The position numbers and the translations under genes were made by a program. Below the pieces are notes generated by a model. The model saw nothing but the letters and a program-made list of their open reading frames with translations, was not told where the DNA came from and ran no database searches. A stretch of 64,000 nucleotides of DNA from Planctomycetales bacterium 10988 (lineage in GTDB: Bacteria; Planctomycetota; Planctomycetia; Pirellulales; Pb10988), in the NCBI GenBank assembly GCA_009664345.1, contig CP043547.1, forward strand, positions 3,252,709 to 3,316,708, read 5' to 3'. Each line of letters starts with the position of its first letter. Within the stretch, counting starts at the first letter, position 1. This document shows positions 15,683 through 24,937 of this stretch, piece by piece.

Positions 15683-18646
15683 TTAGTGGGCAGTCGTGGA
15701 GCGGATGACTTCATAGAGGGTTGCTCCTTGATAGGGACCATTCTCACTTGTTCGCTGTTTGGTGGCATCCCAGGCATCGAACAGGATCGGATAGACAAAG
15801 CTAAAACCGTGTTCCTTTTCGGCAGGCTGAATCACTTTGGTGATCACGTCCGCCTGCTCGTCCACGGTCAATTTCATATACTCGTCCATCTGCCCAGGGT
15901 AGTCGATGTAGAGATAATACTGCTCGAAGTGCGGGTCTTGCTTGAGTTTCTCTAGCGTGCTGAGTCGGATCGCCCAAGCTTGCTTATCGATGAGGAAGTC
16001 AGCGAAGGAAAGCTGTCCGTAACCTTCTCGATACCCTCCCGCCATATTGACGCCGATCCGCTCGTAGCCAATATCTCGAAGTCGCTGGAGAACTTCTTTC
16101 GCAGCGGCCTCGCCATGTTGGTCGACGAAGCCGACCCAGTTATCGAGATTCACGATACGGATCGGACGCTTGAGGTCCAGATCAAAATTGTTTTGGGCCG
16201 TTTCCCAGAAGTACGCTTCCCGGCCCCAAGAGATCCATGTCAGATTCAGCTTTGGAATGAGGATGCATTCCGGCCCGCCTGCCTCCAGGGCGGCATTAAG
16301 AAACTCACCAACGGTCATGGGAGGACTGCCATCACGAACAGGAACGGCCGCAGCGGTATTTTGCCTTCCTGTGATGAAGCGTTCGAGTACGCTGGGCTTC
16401 AATCCTTCGATCATCTCCAGGATATCTTGGGCGGTGTATTGATCGGGGTACATCCATTGGGCAAAGCCATCCTCGGTTTTAAGAGGCTTAGCTAAGGGAA
16501 TGATGCGAATATTCATGCCAAGGGGAATCGCCTTGGTGCTTGGCATGGGGGCCGACTCGTTGATCAGATTGATCGCTGCCTGAGCGAACCGCCGTCCCAT
16601 CGTTTTGTAACCTTCCGGTGGGCAATGCACCTCGTTCTTTGGACCATTCAGATCGTCAGTATCGACCCAGTCTGCTAGAGGATTGCTCTCGGCGACTTCT
16701 ACCTGAACTTTACGAATCGTATCCCAATTCGGCGTGCCAAGTCGTGCATCGCTTAAACGACCGATGACCCAATGAATATCCTCCCGGTCGAAGTCCTCCG
16801 TAAGTTGTTTGTAAAGCGTCTGAAGATTCGCCTTGTAAGTCTTGGTGGTCTCGTTTTGTTGATGATCACGCTCTCCCTGCATCCAGACGAACGTGATGGT
16901 ATCCATTTCTTTTCCCGCGATGGCCTTCTTCGTCTTTGCGAGGAGCTGTTTATAGATCATACCGCGTGGAACCCAGCGAGCGATCGGGCGGCCCCCGAAG
17001 GCGACCTTCACGACGATCAATTCATCGTCCGGAAACGCCCTGCGGAGCGTTGGCGTAAAAGAGATGTCCGGGTCCAGCCTCGCCATGTTTGATTGGCCTG
17101 AAAGGAGAAAAAGTCGTGTCTTCGCGCTCGGTTTTGCTGCGGCTTGTTCGGTTCCGTAGTCATTTCCGGCTTCGCTGTTTTCGACCGAGGCAACCCATTT
17201 CCCCAGTTCCGACTTCATGGAACGCACGACTTCCGGATGTTGAGCGGAGATGTCAGTCGTCTCTCCGGGGTCCTTTGTTAGATCAAACAGCTCAAACGTT
17301 CTACTTTCAAAAGCAGAGGAGTCCTCGGCACGCCGTCGTTCCGTTTGCTCGGCAGCAATCAACTTATACTGATCCCCGGACCAAGCCAGTGCATCCCGAA
17401 AATGAAAGCCGATCGGACGCCCACGCTCCTTCTGACTTCCCAGCAGAAGTGGCAATATGTCGATGCCGTCATAAGGGCGATTGGGAAGTTCGAAGTCAAG
17501 TAACTTGGCGATGGTCGGCAGATAGTCCAGTGTCGAACAAGCCGCGGTGACGACGGTACCCGATTTGACCTGTGCAGGCCATTCCAAGAGCCCAGGCACG
17601 CGAACACCGCCTTCATAGAGAGAAGCCTTCCGTTCGCGAAAGGGCCCGGATGAACCCTGGAGTCGAGCATTCGGATTTTTGGGTCGCTTAATCGGAGGCC
17701 CTGGACCATTGTCACTGGTGAAGGTCAGGATCGTATTTTCAGCGATGCCAAGTTCTCGCAAGGTCGTACGCAGCCGTCCCATTTGCGTATCAATTGCAGT
17801 GGCGAGGCTAAAATAGTGCTGCTGATTTTCTGGCAAGTGCGAGTAGTATTCCGACATATAATCCGGGTGTCCCACGACTGGCGAATGGGGCGGATTGAAC
17901 CAAATGACGGCAAGAAATGGCTTTCCCTCACCTGCATTCTTGCGGATGAAAGGAATCGCTCGATCCATCACGATCTCCGCGGCACAACCTTGAAGCGGCT
18001 CTTTGAGAGGCTTGCCATTGTTGATAAAGCCGGCTCGCGGATCGATTTCTTCAAGCGTGCGATCCCCGCCAACCGCTCGGGCAATCGGGCCGGGGTCGAG
18101 ATAAGGATCAAACGTGGCCACGGAAGACGGCGTTGCAAACCACTCATCGAAGCCGGCCATCCCCGGCGTCATCAACACCTTCTTCTCGCCCTTGTAATCC
18201 GGCGTCAGCATGCCGAGATGCCATTTTCCAAAGTGCCCGGTGGCATAACCTCGCTCCTTCACAAGTTCGGCAAGCGTTAGCTCTTCAGCTCGAAGATGGC
18301 TGACCGCGTCACGATTGTTCCCCATCCCGCAACGAACCGCAACTCGTCCGGTGAGAAACCCGGCTCGCGAAGGAATACACAACGGAGAGCCGATATAAAA
18401 CCGGTCCAGCCTGGCTCCCGCCTCGGCCATCGTATCGAGATTCGGTGTCTTGATATGCGGATGGCCATTGTAGCCCATGTCTCCCCAGCCAAGATCGTCC
18501 GCCATACAGAGGATCAAGTTGGGACGTTTCGGATCGTGCTCAGAGGCCTCGACAGCCCCAACAATCGAAGCCAAAACCACAAGCCCGATCAAAGTTAGAC
18601 GTACGGCTCGAAGAGCATTCTGGGAATTAAAAACGGAACCTATCAT
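15683..18646 (-). CDS. Three-domain secreted protein: sulfatase, SGNH-type esterase and C-terminal barrel-like domain
   Basis: About 987 residues. A signal peptide precedes a full sulfatase (KRPNLILCMADDLGWGDMGYNG; CIPSR formylglycine site; GKWHLG; FTSDNGPG) to roughly residue 490. A second domain begins LFLLSGQSNMARL, the GQSNM signature of sialate O-acetylesterase/acetylxylan esterase-like enzymes (DUF303 type), with VVKVAFGGRPIARW and EVHCPPEGYKTMGRRFAQAA (catalytic His region), to about 710. The last ~275 residues (LGMNIRIIPLAKPL, GYERIGVNMAGG, YYLYIDYPGQM, FSFVYPILFDAWD) look like an alpha/beta barrel of unknown type. Such a protein could remove sulfate and acetyl groups from one polysaccharide. 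ATG 18646 is favoured by GAGG seven bases upstream. Confidence 0.88.
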   Translation of the reverse strand: MIGSVFNSQNALRAVRLTLIGLVVLASIVGAVEASEHDPKRPNLILCMADDLGWGDMGYNGHPHIKTPNLDTMAEAGARLDRFYIGSPLCIPSRAGFLTGRVAVRCGMGNNRDAVSHLRAEELTLAELVKERGYATGHFGKWHLGMLTPDYKGEKKVLMTPGMAGFDEWFATPSSVATFDPYLDPGPIARAVGGDRTLEEIDPRAGFINNGKPLKEPLQGCAAEIVMDRAIPFIRKNAGEGKPFLAVIWFNPPHSPVVGHPDYMSEYYSHLPENQQHYFSLATAIDTQMGRLRTTLRELGIAENTILTFTSDNGPGPPIKRPKNPNARLQGSSGPFRERKASLYEGGVRVPGLLEWPAQVKSGTVVTAACSTLDYLPTIAKLLDFELPNRPYDGIDILPLLLGSQKERGRPIGFHFRDALAWSGDQYKLIAAEQTERRRAEDSSAFESRTFELFDLTKDPGETTDISAQHPEVVRSMKSELGKWVASVENSEAGNDYGTEQAAAKPSAKTRLFLLSGQSNMARLDPDISFTPTLRRAFPDDELIVVKVAFGGRPIARWVPRGMIYKQLLAKTKKAIAGKEMDTITFVWMQGERDHQQNETTKTYKANLQTLYKQLTEDFDREDIHWVIGRLSDARLGTPNWDTIRKVQVEVAESNPLADWVDTDDLNGPKNEVHCPPEGYKTMGRRFAQAAINLINESAPMPSTKAIPLGMNIRIIPLAKPLKTEDGFAQWMYPDQYTAQDILEMIEGLKPSVLERFITGRQNTAAAVPVRDGSPPMTVGEFLNAALEAGGPECILIPKLNLTWISWGREAYFWETAQNNFDLDLKRPIRIVNLDNWVGFVDQHGEAAAKEVLQRLRDIGYERIGVNMAGGYREGYGQLSFADFLIDKQAWAIRLSTLEKLKQDPHFEQYYLYIDYPGQMDEYMKLTVDEQADVITKVIQPAEKEHGFSFVYPILFDAWDATKQRTSENGPYQGATLYEVIRSTTAH

Positions 18647-18791
18647 CAGCAGCCTCATTCTGATTCTGTCACAAGGGGGATCACATTGCATCTGGGAACG
18701 GCACTCTCAAGGACGGACGCCTCAGCAAACCCCTATTATAACGCACAATCATTCGCCAAGAAACGAGGAGATGTTTTCCGCCGGAAGCATA

Positions 18792-18884
18792 AGATCCTGT
18801 GGTCAAAACTGCTTTTTGAGTTGTTTATAGGTGATCATGGCACATGCGAGCGTGACAAATACTTCGCACATAGGGGCTCGGCGT
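18792..18884 (-). mobile_element. Terminal 93-bp remnant of the IS5-family element found at 23668
   Basis: Begins with the element's terminal repeat (AGATCCTGTGGTCAAAACTG against AGAGCCTGTGGTCAGAACTG) and continues with sequence closely matching the last part of its transposase gene. Read in the transposase frame it gives RRAPMCEVFVTLACAMIT, matching the end of the intact copy. The inner boundary is near 18884. The last codons of the glycosyltransferase at 18825 lie within it. Confidence 0.85.
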
Positions 18885-20108
18885 CGTGGCCTGCTCGATG
18901 ATCTCGGCCGCCATGTGCGGACCATTCATCCCGCTCATTTTTTCTTGCAGCCCAGCCGCTCGTTCGCGAAACTCCGGATTCTCTAGGATCGTCGTCAATC
19001 CTCGTTGAATGCGTAGTGCAGAGGCACTCCTCAGACCAAGCACGATTCCTGCACCAAGATGTTCCACGCGCCGCGCGATTCCTGGTTGGTCGTTCGTCAC
19101 TGGCAGGCAGAGCAGTGGCAATCCACGGGCCAGCGCTTCCAAAGTCGTGTTCAGCCCTGCATGTGTAATGACGGCAGACGCCCGGTCGAGCAGTTCGAGC
19201 TGTGGCGCGTAGGGAACAACGATGACGTTTTCGGGAACGGGCCCGTCAAGAACCGCATCAGGGCTGCCAAGCGAAAGCACCATTTGCACATCCAGGCCGC
19301 GGACCGCTTCCGCAATCGCCGCGTATACGTGCCGCAGCTTGTTCTGGAGCGTGCCCATCGAAGCAAACACGAGCGGACGATCGTCCAGGCGGTCCCATGG
19401 AAAAGAAACGCGATGATCCCGACCCTTCGCGTGCCACGGAGCCGTGTAATGAAAATGACTGGGCCGCGGATGATCAGGAAAATCGAAGCACTCCGGCTGT
19501 TGCGAAATCATCACATTGCCCCATTGGCGGTTGAGATCCGTCAGTAACAATGGCGAAACAGCTCCCGGGTCTCCAGCCCCTGCGAACCGATCGAAGAGGG
19601 CGTAGACGACCCGATTGGCGAGACCATTCCACATTCGAGAGAGCGGCCCAACACGATAGGCCCAATTCATCGGCGGCGGCGGGACCGAGGGGTGGAGGTG
19701 ACCGGCGAGTGCGTTGCAAACAACAACGTACGGAAGTTGTAGATCCTCAGCAACCACCGCGCCTGCCGGGGCGACCTGGTCGATCAACAGCGCGTCGATC
19801 TGGCAATCGGCGATTGCGACGGGCAGCTCGTCGCGGATCCTCATCGCGCTCTGCTTGATAAGCTGGCCGGTGTGCTTTAATGCGGCCAGTCCAGATAACT
19901 CGCCGAGCTTATCCCACCCGGCAATCATCTCCGCTGAATCGGCGAGAGGCCCCCAGTTCAACCCGGCGCGCTCGGCGAACGGTTTCGCCCGCGACGAACC
20001 GAGCAAGGTAACCTGATGACCTCGACGGACGAGTTCTGCCCCCAAAGTCGTCATCGGATTCAGATGCCCGTGAAATTCTGGCGTCAACATTCCGTAATGC
20101 ATCATCAT
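18825..20108 (-). CDS. GT1-family glycosyltransferase (MGT/CrtX-like) with IS-derived C-terminus
   Basis: About 427 residues of the GT-B fold. The N-terminus MLTPEFHGHLNPMTTLGAEL is the acceptor-domain start of UDP-glucosyl/glucuronosyltransferases. The C-terminal part has RPLVFASMGTLQNK, VPYAPQLELLDRASAVITHAGLNTTLEAL and LPVTNDQPGIARRVEHLGAGI, the nucleotide-sugar signature. Relatives glycosylate macrolides or zeaxanthin. The final ~19 residues and stop codon are read from an IS5-family end in a frame different from the transposase, so the native C-terminus has been replaced. Since the break comes after the last expected helix, the enzyme may still fold. GGGA precedes the ATG cluster at 20108. 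Confidence 0.88.
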   Translation of the reverse strand: MMMHYGMLTPEFHGHLNPMTTLGAELVRRGHQVTLLGSSRAKPFAERAGLNWGPLADSAEMIAGWDKLGELSGLAALKHTGQLIKQSAMRIRDELPVAIADCQIDALLIDQVAPAGAVVAEDLQLPYVVVCNALAGHLHPSVPPPPMNWAYRVGPLSRMWNGLANRVVYALFDRFAGAGDPGAVSPLLLTDLNRQWGNVMISQQPECFDFPDHPRPSHFHYTAPWHAKGRDHRVSFPWDRLDDRPLVFASMGTLQNKLRHVYAAIAEAVRGLDVQMVLSLGSPDAVLDGPVPENVIVVPYAPQLELLDRASAVITHAGLNTTLEALARGLPLLCLPVTNDQPGIARRVEHLGAGIVLGLRSASALRIQRGLTTILENPEFRERAAGLQEKMSGMNGPHMAAEIIEQATTPSPYVRSICHARMCHDHL

Positions 20109-20169
20109 TTTCCCACGTTTCATCAAAAAGAGTCAGCAGAAGAGTGGCACAAGTTCCAAAAAGCTTAGA

Positions 20170-20345
20170 GCGTGTTTGTGAATTCCCAAAGTTTCCCTTC
20201 TAAGGGCCAACGCGTCTGAGCATCAAGTGGATCATGCTGATTTGAATCGTCACATCACTGGTGGAAGGTTCGCGTTTACGACCTTTACTTCGTCGGCAGC
20301 TACAACCCAGCCACCCGAAGGATCGTTCGACGCAATTCAATGGAA
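20170..20345 (-). mobile_element. IS5-family remnant (3' end of a transposase plus terminal repeat)
   Basis: The minus strand encodes NCVERSFGWLGCSCRRSKG and TIQISMIHLMLRRV, the conserved end of IS5-family transposases. The outer edge GAGCGTGTTTGTGAATTCCC resembles the left end of the fragment at 24925 (GAACGTGTTTTGAAATTCCC), so both are probably pieces of one IS family. Confidence 0.75.
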
Positions 20346-20415
20346 GGAACGATTTCATTCCTCTGAACCGACCCCTAAAGAATGAGCGTATTAAGCTTTG
20401 TGGATTGTATGCTTA

Positions 20416-20850
20416 CTAAACGATAGGGTATGCCACTCTTACTGCCTTTAGTTCATCATCTTTGATCAGCATTTCATACCACACAATGTTTGGAAATGTA
20501 TAATGGGGAAGATGATCAGATAGAATCAGATCGGGAAGCCATCTTCGAAAAGGGGAGCTGTTTTTGACGATACGCCCATGGCTTGTACTGAGAAAGACCA
20601 AGGAGGCTGCGATTGCATAGGGAGATTCCTTGGCGCACCTTTCTACATCCAACTCGAAATGCTTGAATCCATTGATAAAACCACTCTTGTCAGTAACACA
20701 TAGAGATTGTTCTTGATGTTCAATCTGCACATAGTACTCAAGCTCCTCGTCATTAACCTCGTCATAGCCTTGAGGAATTTCAAAATACTTTGTCTTTAGA
20801 TGAATTGTTAATTCACCAAGTTCAATCGTTTCATAGACTCTGTCTTCCAT
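20416..20850 (-). CDS. Small acidic hypothetical protein, immunity-like by context
   Basis: 144 residues from ATG 20850 (AGGG upstream). An in-frame ATG at 21030 would add 60 residues without support. No signal or membrane segment. Rich in Glu/Asp with aromatic patches (EVNDEELEYYVQIEHQEQS; FPNIVWYEMLIKDDELKAVRVAYPIV). I do not recognise a family. Its size, acidity, high A+T content and position among IS elements and other YwqK/ankyrin genes suggest an immunity protein that has lost its toxin, but this is inference from context. Confidence 0.6.
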   Translation of the reverse strand: MEDRVYETIELGELTIHLKTKYFEIPQGYDEVNDEELEYYVQIEHQEQSLCVTDKSGFINGFKHFELDVERCAKESPYAIAASLVFLSTSHGRIVKNSSPFRRWLPDLILSDHLPHYTFPNIVWYEMLIKDDELKAVRVAYPIV

Positions 20851-21122
20851 TTGAGTAATCCCTACTCTCCGCAATGCATGACAGAACTTCCTGATGCGCG
20901 AGCTCATGCCCTTCTTCCTGATCGAAACGGCACAGGCATCAAGACGACCTGAAAGCGATGCAAGCACGAAACTTACATCATAGGCATGGTCGGCAGTTGA
21001 AGCAAAGCTGATCACGGAAGAGGAATTCACTTGTCACCAGATTATACCGCTCAGCCTAGTACTACAGTTGTAGATTCTTTTTTTAGTACCATTTGCTTCT
21101 TCCTCGGTAAGGAGAAAGAGCG

Positions 21123-22612
21123 ATGAATCGTGAAGGGATCGAAGTGTCCGCAGCGGCGATGGAGGCGGAGCTGGAGCGGGTCGGGAGCTTGCTGCGGCCG
21201 CTGTTTGCCAGGGGCGAAGCCTGGCAGCGTGCTCGGCGGTATCTGCGGGGGCTGACCTCGGAAGTCCGGCGGAAGAGCTCCTTGCAATTGGCCAAACAGC
21301 TCGGCGATGCCACGCCGTATGGGATTCAACATTTGCCGGGTCGGGAGCTTGCTGCGGCCGCTGTTTGCCAGGGGCGAAGCCTGGCAGCGTGCTCGGCGGT
21401 ATCTGCGGGGGCTGACCTCGGAAGTCCGGCGGAAGAACTCCTGGCAACTGGCCGAACAGCTCGGCGATGCCACGCCGTATGGGATTCAAAATTTGCTGGG
21501 TCGAGCCTCGTGGTCGGCCGATGCCTTGCGGGACAGTTTGCGGAGCTACGCTTGCGAAGCCCTTGCCGATTCGCAGGCGGTTTTGATCTTGGACGAGACC
21601 GGGTTTCTCAAGAAGGGGACCAAAAGTGCCGGGGTCGCTCGGAGGTACTCGGGCACCGCCGGACGCCTCGAGACCTGCCAGATCGGCGTTTTCTTGGCGT
21701 ATGCAAGTTCGCAAGGCTGTGCCTTGATCGACCGCGAACTCTATCTGCCGAAGGCGTGGATCGAGGACCGCCCGCGGTGTCGGGAAGCGGGAATCCCCGA
21801 GAATCGTGGCTTTTCCACCAAGCTCGAACTGGCTCAGGCGATGCTGGCCCGAGCGATCCAAGCCGGCGTTCCCTTCGCGTGGGTCACCGGCGATGAGGTT
21901 TACGGGGCCTCGACGCTTCGTCGTTTTTTGGAGGAGCACGGCAAGAATTACGTCCTGGCGGTGAGCCGAACGCTCAAGCTGAGCCAAGGCTTTTCGCAGC
22001 GGACGGCGGAGCGATTGGCCCACGAAATCCCTGCCTCGCGTTGGCGAACGATCGACCTCGGCCCCGGCAGCAAAGGCGACCGACGATCCCGCTTTGCCCG
22101 CTTAGAAATCAATCACGACCTGCAACCAACGCGAAATCGCTGGCTCCTCGTGCGGGAAAGTTTGGAGGAAGACCGAGCCCGCTCTTACTACGTGGCCGGG
22201 GCTCCGAGCCGTACGAGACTGCGGAAACTCGCCGAAATTGCCGGGAGCCGCTGGCGAGTCGAGCAAGCCTTCGAGGAGGCGAAAGGGGAAGTCGGCTTGG
22301 ATGAATACGAGGTGCGAAGTTTCGAGGGGTGGCAGCGTCACGTCACCCTGAGCCTGTTGGCCCATGCAATGCTGATCGTGCTGCCGACTCGCCCCGCGAG
22401 CCGCACGAGTCCGCGAAAAAAACGGCGGATTGATTCGTCTGAGTACCCCCGAGTTGAAACGCTTGCTTCTGAGCTATTTGAACCACGGCGAGCCGCTCGC
22501 CTCGGTGTTTCAAGCGAGCCTCTGGCGCTGCAGCCATCAGCACTATGCCCGTCAGTCCCACCACCGCTCCAGACAACCAAAACCACCCCCGGCGAACGAT
22601 CTACAACTGTAG
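21123..22612 (+). pseudogene. IS701-family transposase, twice frameshifted
   Basis: The N-terminus starts at 21123 in the same way as copy 1. The 160-bp duplication (not a multiple of three) breaks the frame; the correct frame resumes from about 21355. The full DDE core follows, including the RWRVEQAFEEAKGEVGLDEYEVRS region with the catalytic Glu. Near 22417, an A7 tract shifts the frame again: the native end (IRLSTPELKRLLLSYLNHG onward) is in another frame up to 22612. At least two lesions therefore inactivate it. Confidence 0.85.
21181..21500 (+). repeat. 160-bp tandem duplication inside IS701 copy 2
   Basis: Units 21181-21340 and 21341-21500, joined at a short GGGTCGGG homology. The units differ at several positions (for example AAGAGCTCC against AAGAACTCC, and CAACATTTG against CAAAATTTG), so they are not a fresh exact copy. 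Confidence 0.85.
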
Positions 22613-22682
22613 TTCTAGATACCTTTGCTTTTGATAGAAGGTGTAAAAGAAAAGATTATTAATGACTTGAGGATGGCCTCAA

Positions 22683-23054
22683 TTAGCTTTTGGATTCTTC
22701 ATACTTCCTGACAAATTTTCTCCAGTCATTTACGACACACCAAAAACCCTTTGGATCAAGATTACACATTCTTTGTGGGTCACCATAAATCGTTTCAATT
22801 TGAACCCTATCCAAATTGATGAGTAAATAGTATCCTTCCCCACCACCGTCGTATTCGTCGAGCTTCCCCAACTCAATATCTTTCTGAATCTTTGGTAGGT
22901 CTTTAAATAGACATTGATTTGAATCGCCTAACTCGATGGTTAAGAATTCACCGAATAAATTATACGGCGAGGCAATGTCCGCAATCGGAATATTAAGCAC
23001 ACTATTTTTCGGTGCATCCTCTTCAGTTCGAATATACATCTTCACATTGAACAT
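22683..23054 (-). CDS. Small acidic hypothetical protein, immunity-like by context
   Basis: 123 residues, no signal, no membrane segment. The middle is acidic with a glycine cluster (ELGKLDEYDGGGEGYYLLINLDRVQIETIYGD, quoted in part only) and the C-terminus is aromatic and basic (GFWCVVNDWRKFVRKYEE). AAGG precedes the ATG. I cannot name a family; composition and A/T-rich coding are like single-domain immunity proteins. It lies 65 bp from IS701 copy 2 and next to a broken ankyrin gene of similar character. Confidence 0.65.
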   Translation of the reverse strand: MFNVKMYIRTEEDAPKNSVLNIPIADIASPYNLFGEFLTIELGDSNQCLFKDLPKIQKDIELGKLDEYDGGGEGYYLLINLDRVQIETIYGDPQRMCNLDPKGFWCVVNDWRKFVRKYEESKS

Positions 23055-23162
23055 TTTTAAACCTTAGACTACTGAAAAATCTGAAAAGATAGCCAACCAT
23101 AGGTTTACATCATCTGATTTTTTCTACACACAAGTTGGTTCGCCTCAATGTATCTAACACTC

Positions 23163-23652
23163 TCATGCTTCTTTGCACTGCTTGAGGTATTCAACGATTT
23201 CTGCATTCGCGTAAAGTTTTGCGTATTCAATGACACCGATGTTGTTATCACTAAAGACAGCATTTAGCTTGGCTCCCTTTTCTACAAAGAGCCTCACGAT
23301 TTCTAAAGAATTTCCGTAGATCGCACTGAAAATAGGAGTTGCCTCCCTTCCCAAACCTCGATTGAGGTCCGCACCATGTGCAATGAGCCATTCACATGCT
23401 TTTAAACGTCCCAGCCCGGCGGCGATCTCTAATGCAGTGCTACTTCCATCTTTTGTAAATCCATCAATAGGAAGTCCAGAATTCACAAAGATTTCCATGA
23501 TCTCCGTGTGATCATTCTGCGCGGCCCAATGAAGCCAATTCTTCTCTTACATTTATTTCTTCTATTAGTTTAGAGTCATTAGAGAGGAGTTCCTTAACCA
23601 CCTTTACATTTCCATCTATCACTGCAGCATACATCGAGATTTCATCATCCAT
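23163..23652 (-). pseudogene. Ankyrin-repeat protein gene with a frameshift
   Basis: Read from ATG 23652 the gene starts MDDEISMYAAVIDGNVKVVKELL, then loses frame near 23540. In another frame it continues NWLHWAAQNDHTEIMEIF, GSSTALEIAAGLGRLKACEWLIAHGADL, ATPIFSAIYGNSLEIVRLFVEKGAKL and ends KQCKEA. Together this makes about four ankyrin repeats and ~160 residues. Ankyrin proteins of this size are frequent immunity proteins in polymorphic toxin loci. The frameshift suggests decay, or else a sequencing error. Confidence 0.8.
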
Positions 23653-23667
23653 AAGTTTGTCCTACTA

Positions 23668-24559
23668 AGAGCCTGTGGTCAGAACTGATCTTTGCGAATT
23701 TCTCTGAATGTGGAGAATAACCCTTTTTTCCACGGAGGGACTCGCATGGCTAGTCGACTACTGACAGATGAACTATGGACTCAGATCGGACCCCTCTTTC
23801 CGACCTATCGACGTTCTCACAAGGGCGGACGGCCGCCAGTGCAGAACCGCACGGTCTTCGCTTGCGTCCTCTTTCTGTGCAAGACCGGCATCGGCTGGCG
23901 AGAGTTCCCCACCGAGCTGGGTGCCAGCGAGAAGACGGTCCGCCGACGGCTGAACGCCTGGAATGACCTGGGATTATTCGAGGCGATCGCGGCTCATCTG
24001 CTCATCCGACTCCGGGCCGCCGGAGGCCTGGACCTGGCCGAAGTGCTGATCGACGGCGGGCTCGTCAAAGCCCCCTGCGGAGGCGAAAATGCGGCCCCAA
24101 CCCGACCGACCGAGGCCGCAGTGGCAGCAAACTGAATGTCATGACCGACTCCCAGGGCGTCCCGCTGGCGGTGCAGGTCTCCGCCGCGAACCAACACGAC
24201 GTCAACTTTATGCTGCCCCTTTCGCTTGGGCAGTTTCCTCGCGTCGGCGGCGTGGTAGGTCGACCGCCCACCAAGCCCAAGGTCGTTCGGGCGGATGTCG
24301 GCTACACTTCCGGGGCCTTGCTGAACCTGCTGGGCGGATGCGGCATCGAGGCGGAAATTCCGCAACGCGGCCAAGCATCGGAGACCGGCCTGGGGCGACA
24401 ACGCTGGCCGGTGGAACGGACGATTTCGTGGCTCAAACAGTATCGCCGCGTCGGCATCCGGCGGGAACGCCGAGCCTCGATGTACGAAGTTTTTGTCACC
24501 TTAGCGTGTACCATGATCACCTAGAAACAACTCAAAAAGCAGTTTTGACCACAGGCTCT
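23668..24559 (+). mobile_element. IS5-family (IS427-like) insertion sequence, 892 bp, complete ends
   Basis: Terminal inverted repeats AGAGCCTGTGGTCAGAACTG and CAGTTTTGACCACAGGCTCT, flanked by TA on both sides. It lies 15 bp beyond the start of the ankyrin pseudogene. A partial second copy of its end is at 18792, and an end-like sequence is at 31510. Confidence 0.9.
23746..24524 (+). pseudogene. IS5-family transposase, frames offset by one base
   Basis: ORF A (23746-24135) encodes the helical N-terminus and first catalytic Asp region (LLTDELWTQIGPLFP; GIGWREFP; EVLIDGGLVKAPCGGENA). ORF B in the -1 frame continues PNPTDRGRSGSKLNVMTDSQGVPLAVQVSAA and ends WPVERTISWLKQYRR with the DDE Glu region. 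The switch falls near 24088-24098, around GAAAATGCGGCCCC. Many IS427-type elements need a programmed -1 shift, but no strong slippery heptamer is visible, so a single-base deletion is equally likely. Confidence 0.8.
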
Positions 24560-24751
24560 TAAGCACAAGTCCCGCGGCGATAGCCGCGGGGCATTGATAG
24601 GTAAGTTCAGTGTATGACTAGATTGCTATATGTGTAATGTCCACCTTGCGCTGAGCGGAAAAACTTGCTCTAATACCACTTGAGATCTGCCGATCTCTAA
24701 TCAGGAGCAGCATGGTGCTGACTCCCGAGAAAAAAACACGAAGGAGCGAGT

Positions 24752-24937
24752 ATGTCTTGCAATGACCATGAATTTATTGAGATTCAAGAGTTGATCGAAA
24801 AGCTCAGGCAAAAGGGATGCTCTGAACTTGTGGATGGCTTTCTGGAGTATGACGAGAAAATCTACACGAAAGCAGGACGGTTAAACAAATCAGCTGCATG
24901 TCGCAGCTTGGATTGGAATCTAATGAACGTGTTTTGA
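24752..24937 (+). pseudogene. Truncated small gene cut by an IS5-family end
   Basis: Starts with a good ribosome site (AAGGAGCG) and an acidic helical N-terminus (CNDHEFIEIQELIEKLRQKG). After about 58 residues the frame enters the IS end at 24925 and stops. The native protein is lost. Context and composition resemble the other immunity-like genes nearby. Confidence 0.6.

Larger units (their letters stand above)
21060..22614 (+). mobile_element. IS701-family element, copy 2, with internal duplication (1555 bp)
   Basis: Ends TACTACAGTTGTAGAT and ATCTACAACTGTAGTT, flanked by CTAG on both sides (21056-21059 and 22615-22618), a proper YTAR target duplication. A 160-bp tandem duplication near the start of the transposase makes it longer than the inferred 1395-bp parent. 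It retains the 280 bp missing from copy 1. Confidence 0.9.

Noticed and set aside
24080-24141. Programmed -1 frameshifting in the IS5-family transposase
   Set aside because: No convincing slippery heptamer or stimulatory structure is visible; one missing G explains the offset equally well.
24565-24600. Hairpin CCCGCGGCGATAGCCGCGGGG after the IS as a terminator
   Set aside because: The stem is strong but there is no T run, and the flanking sequence is IS-damaged; left unassigned.
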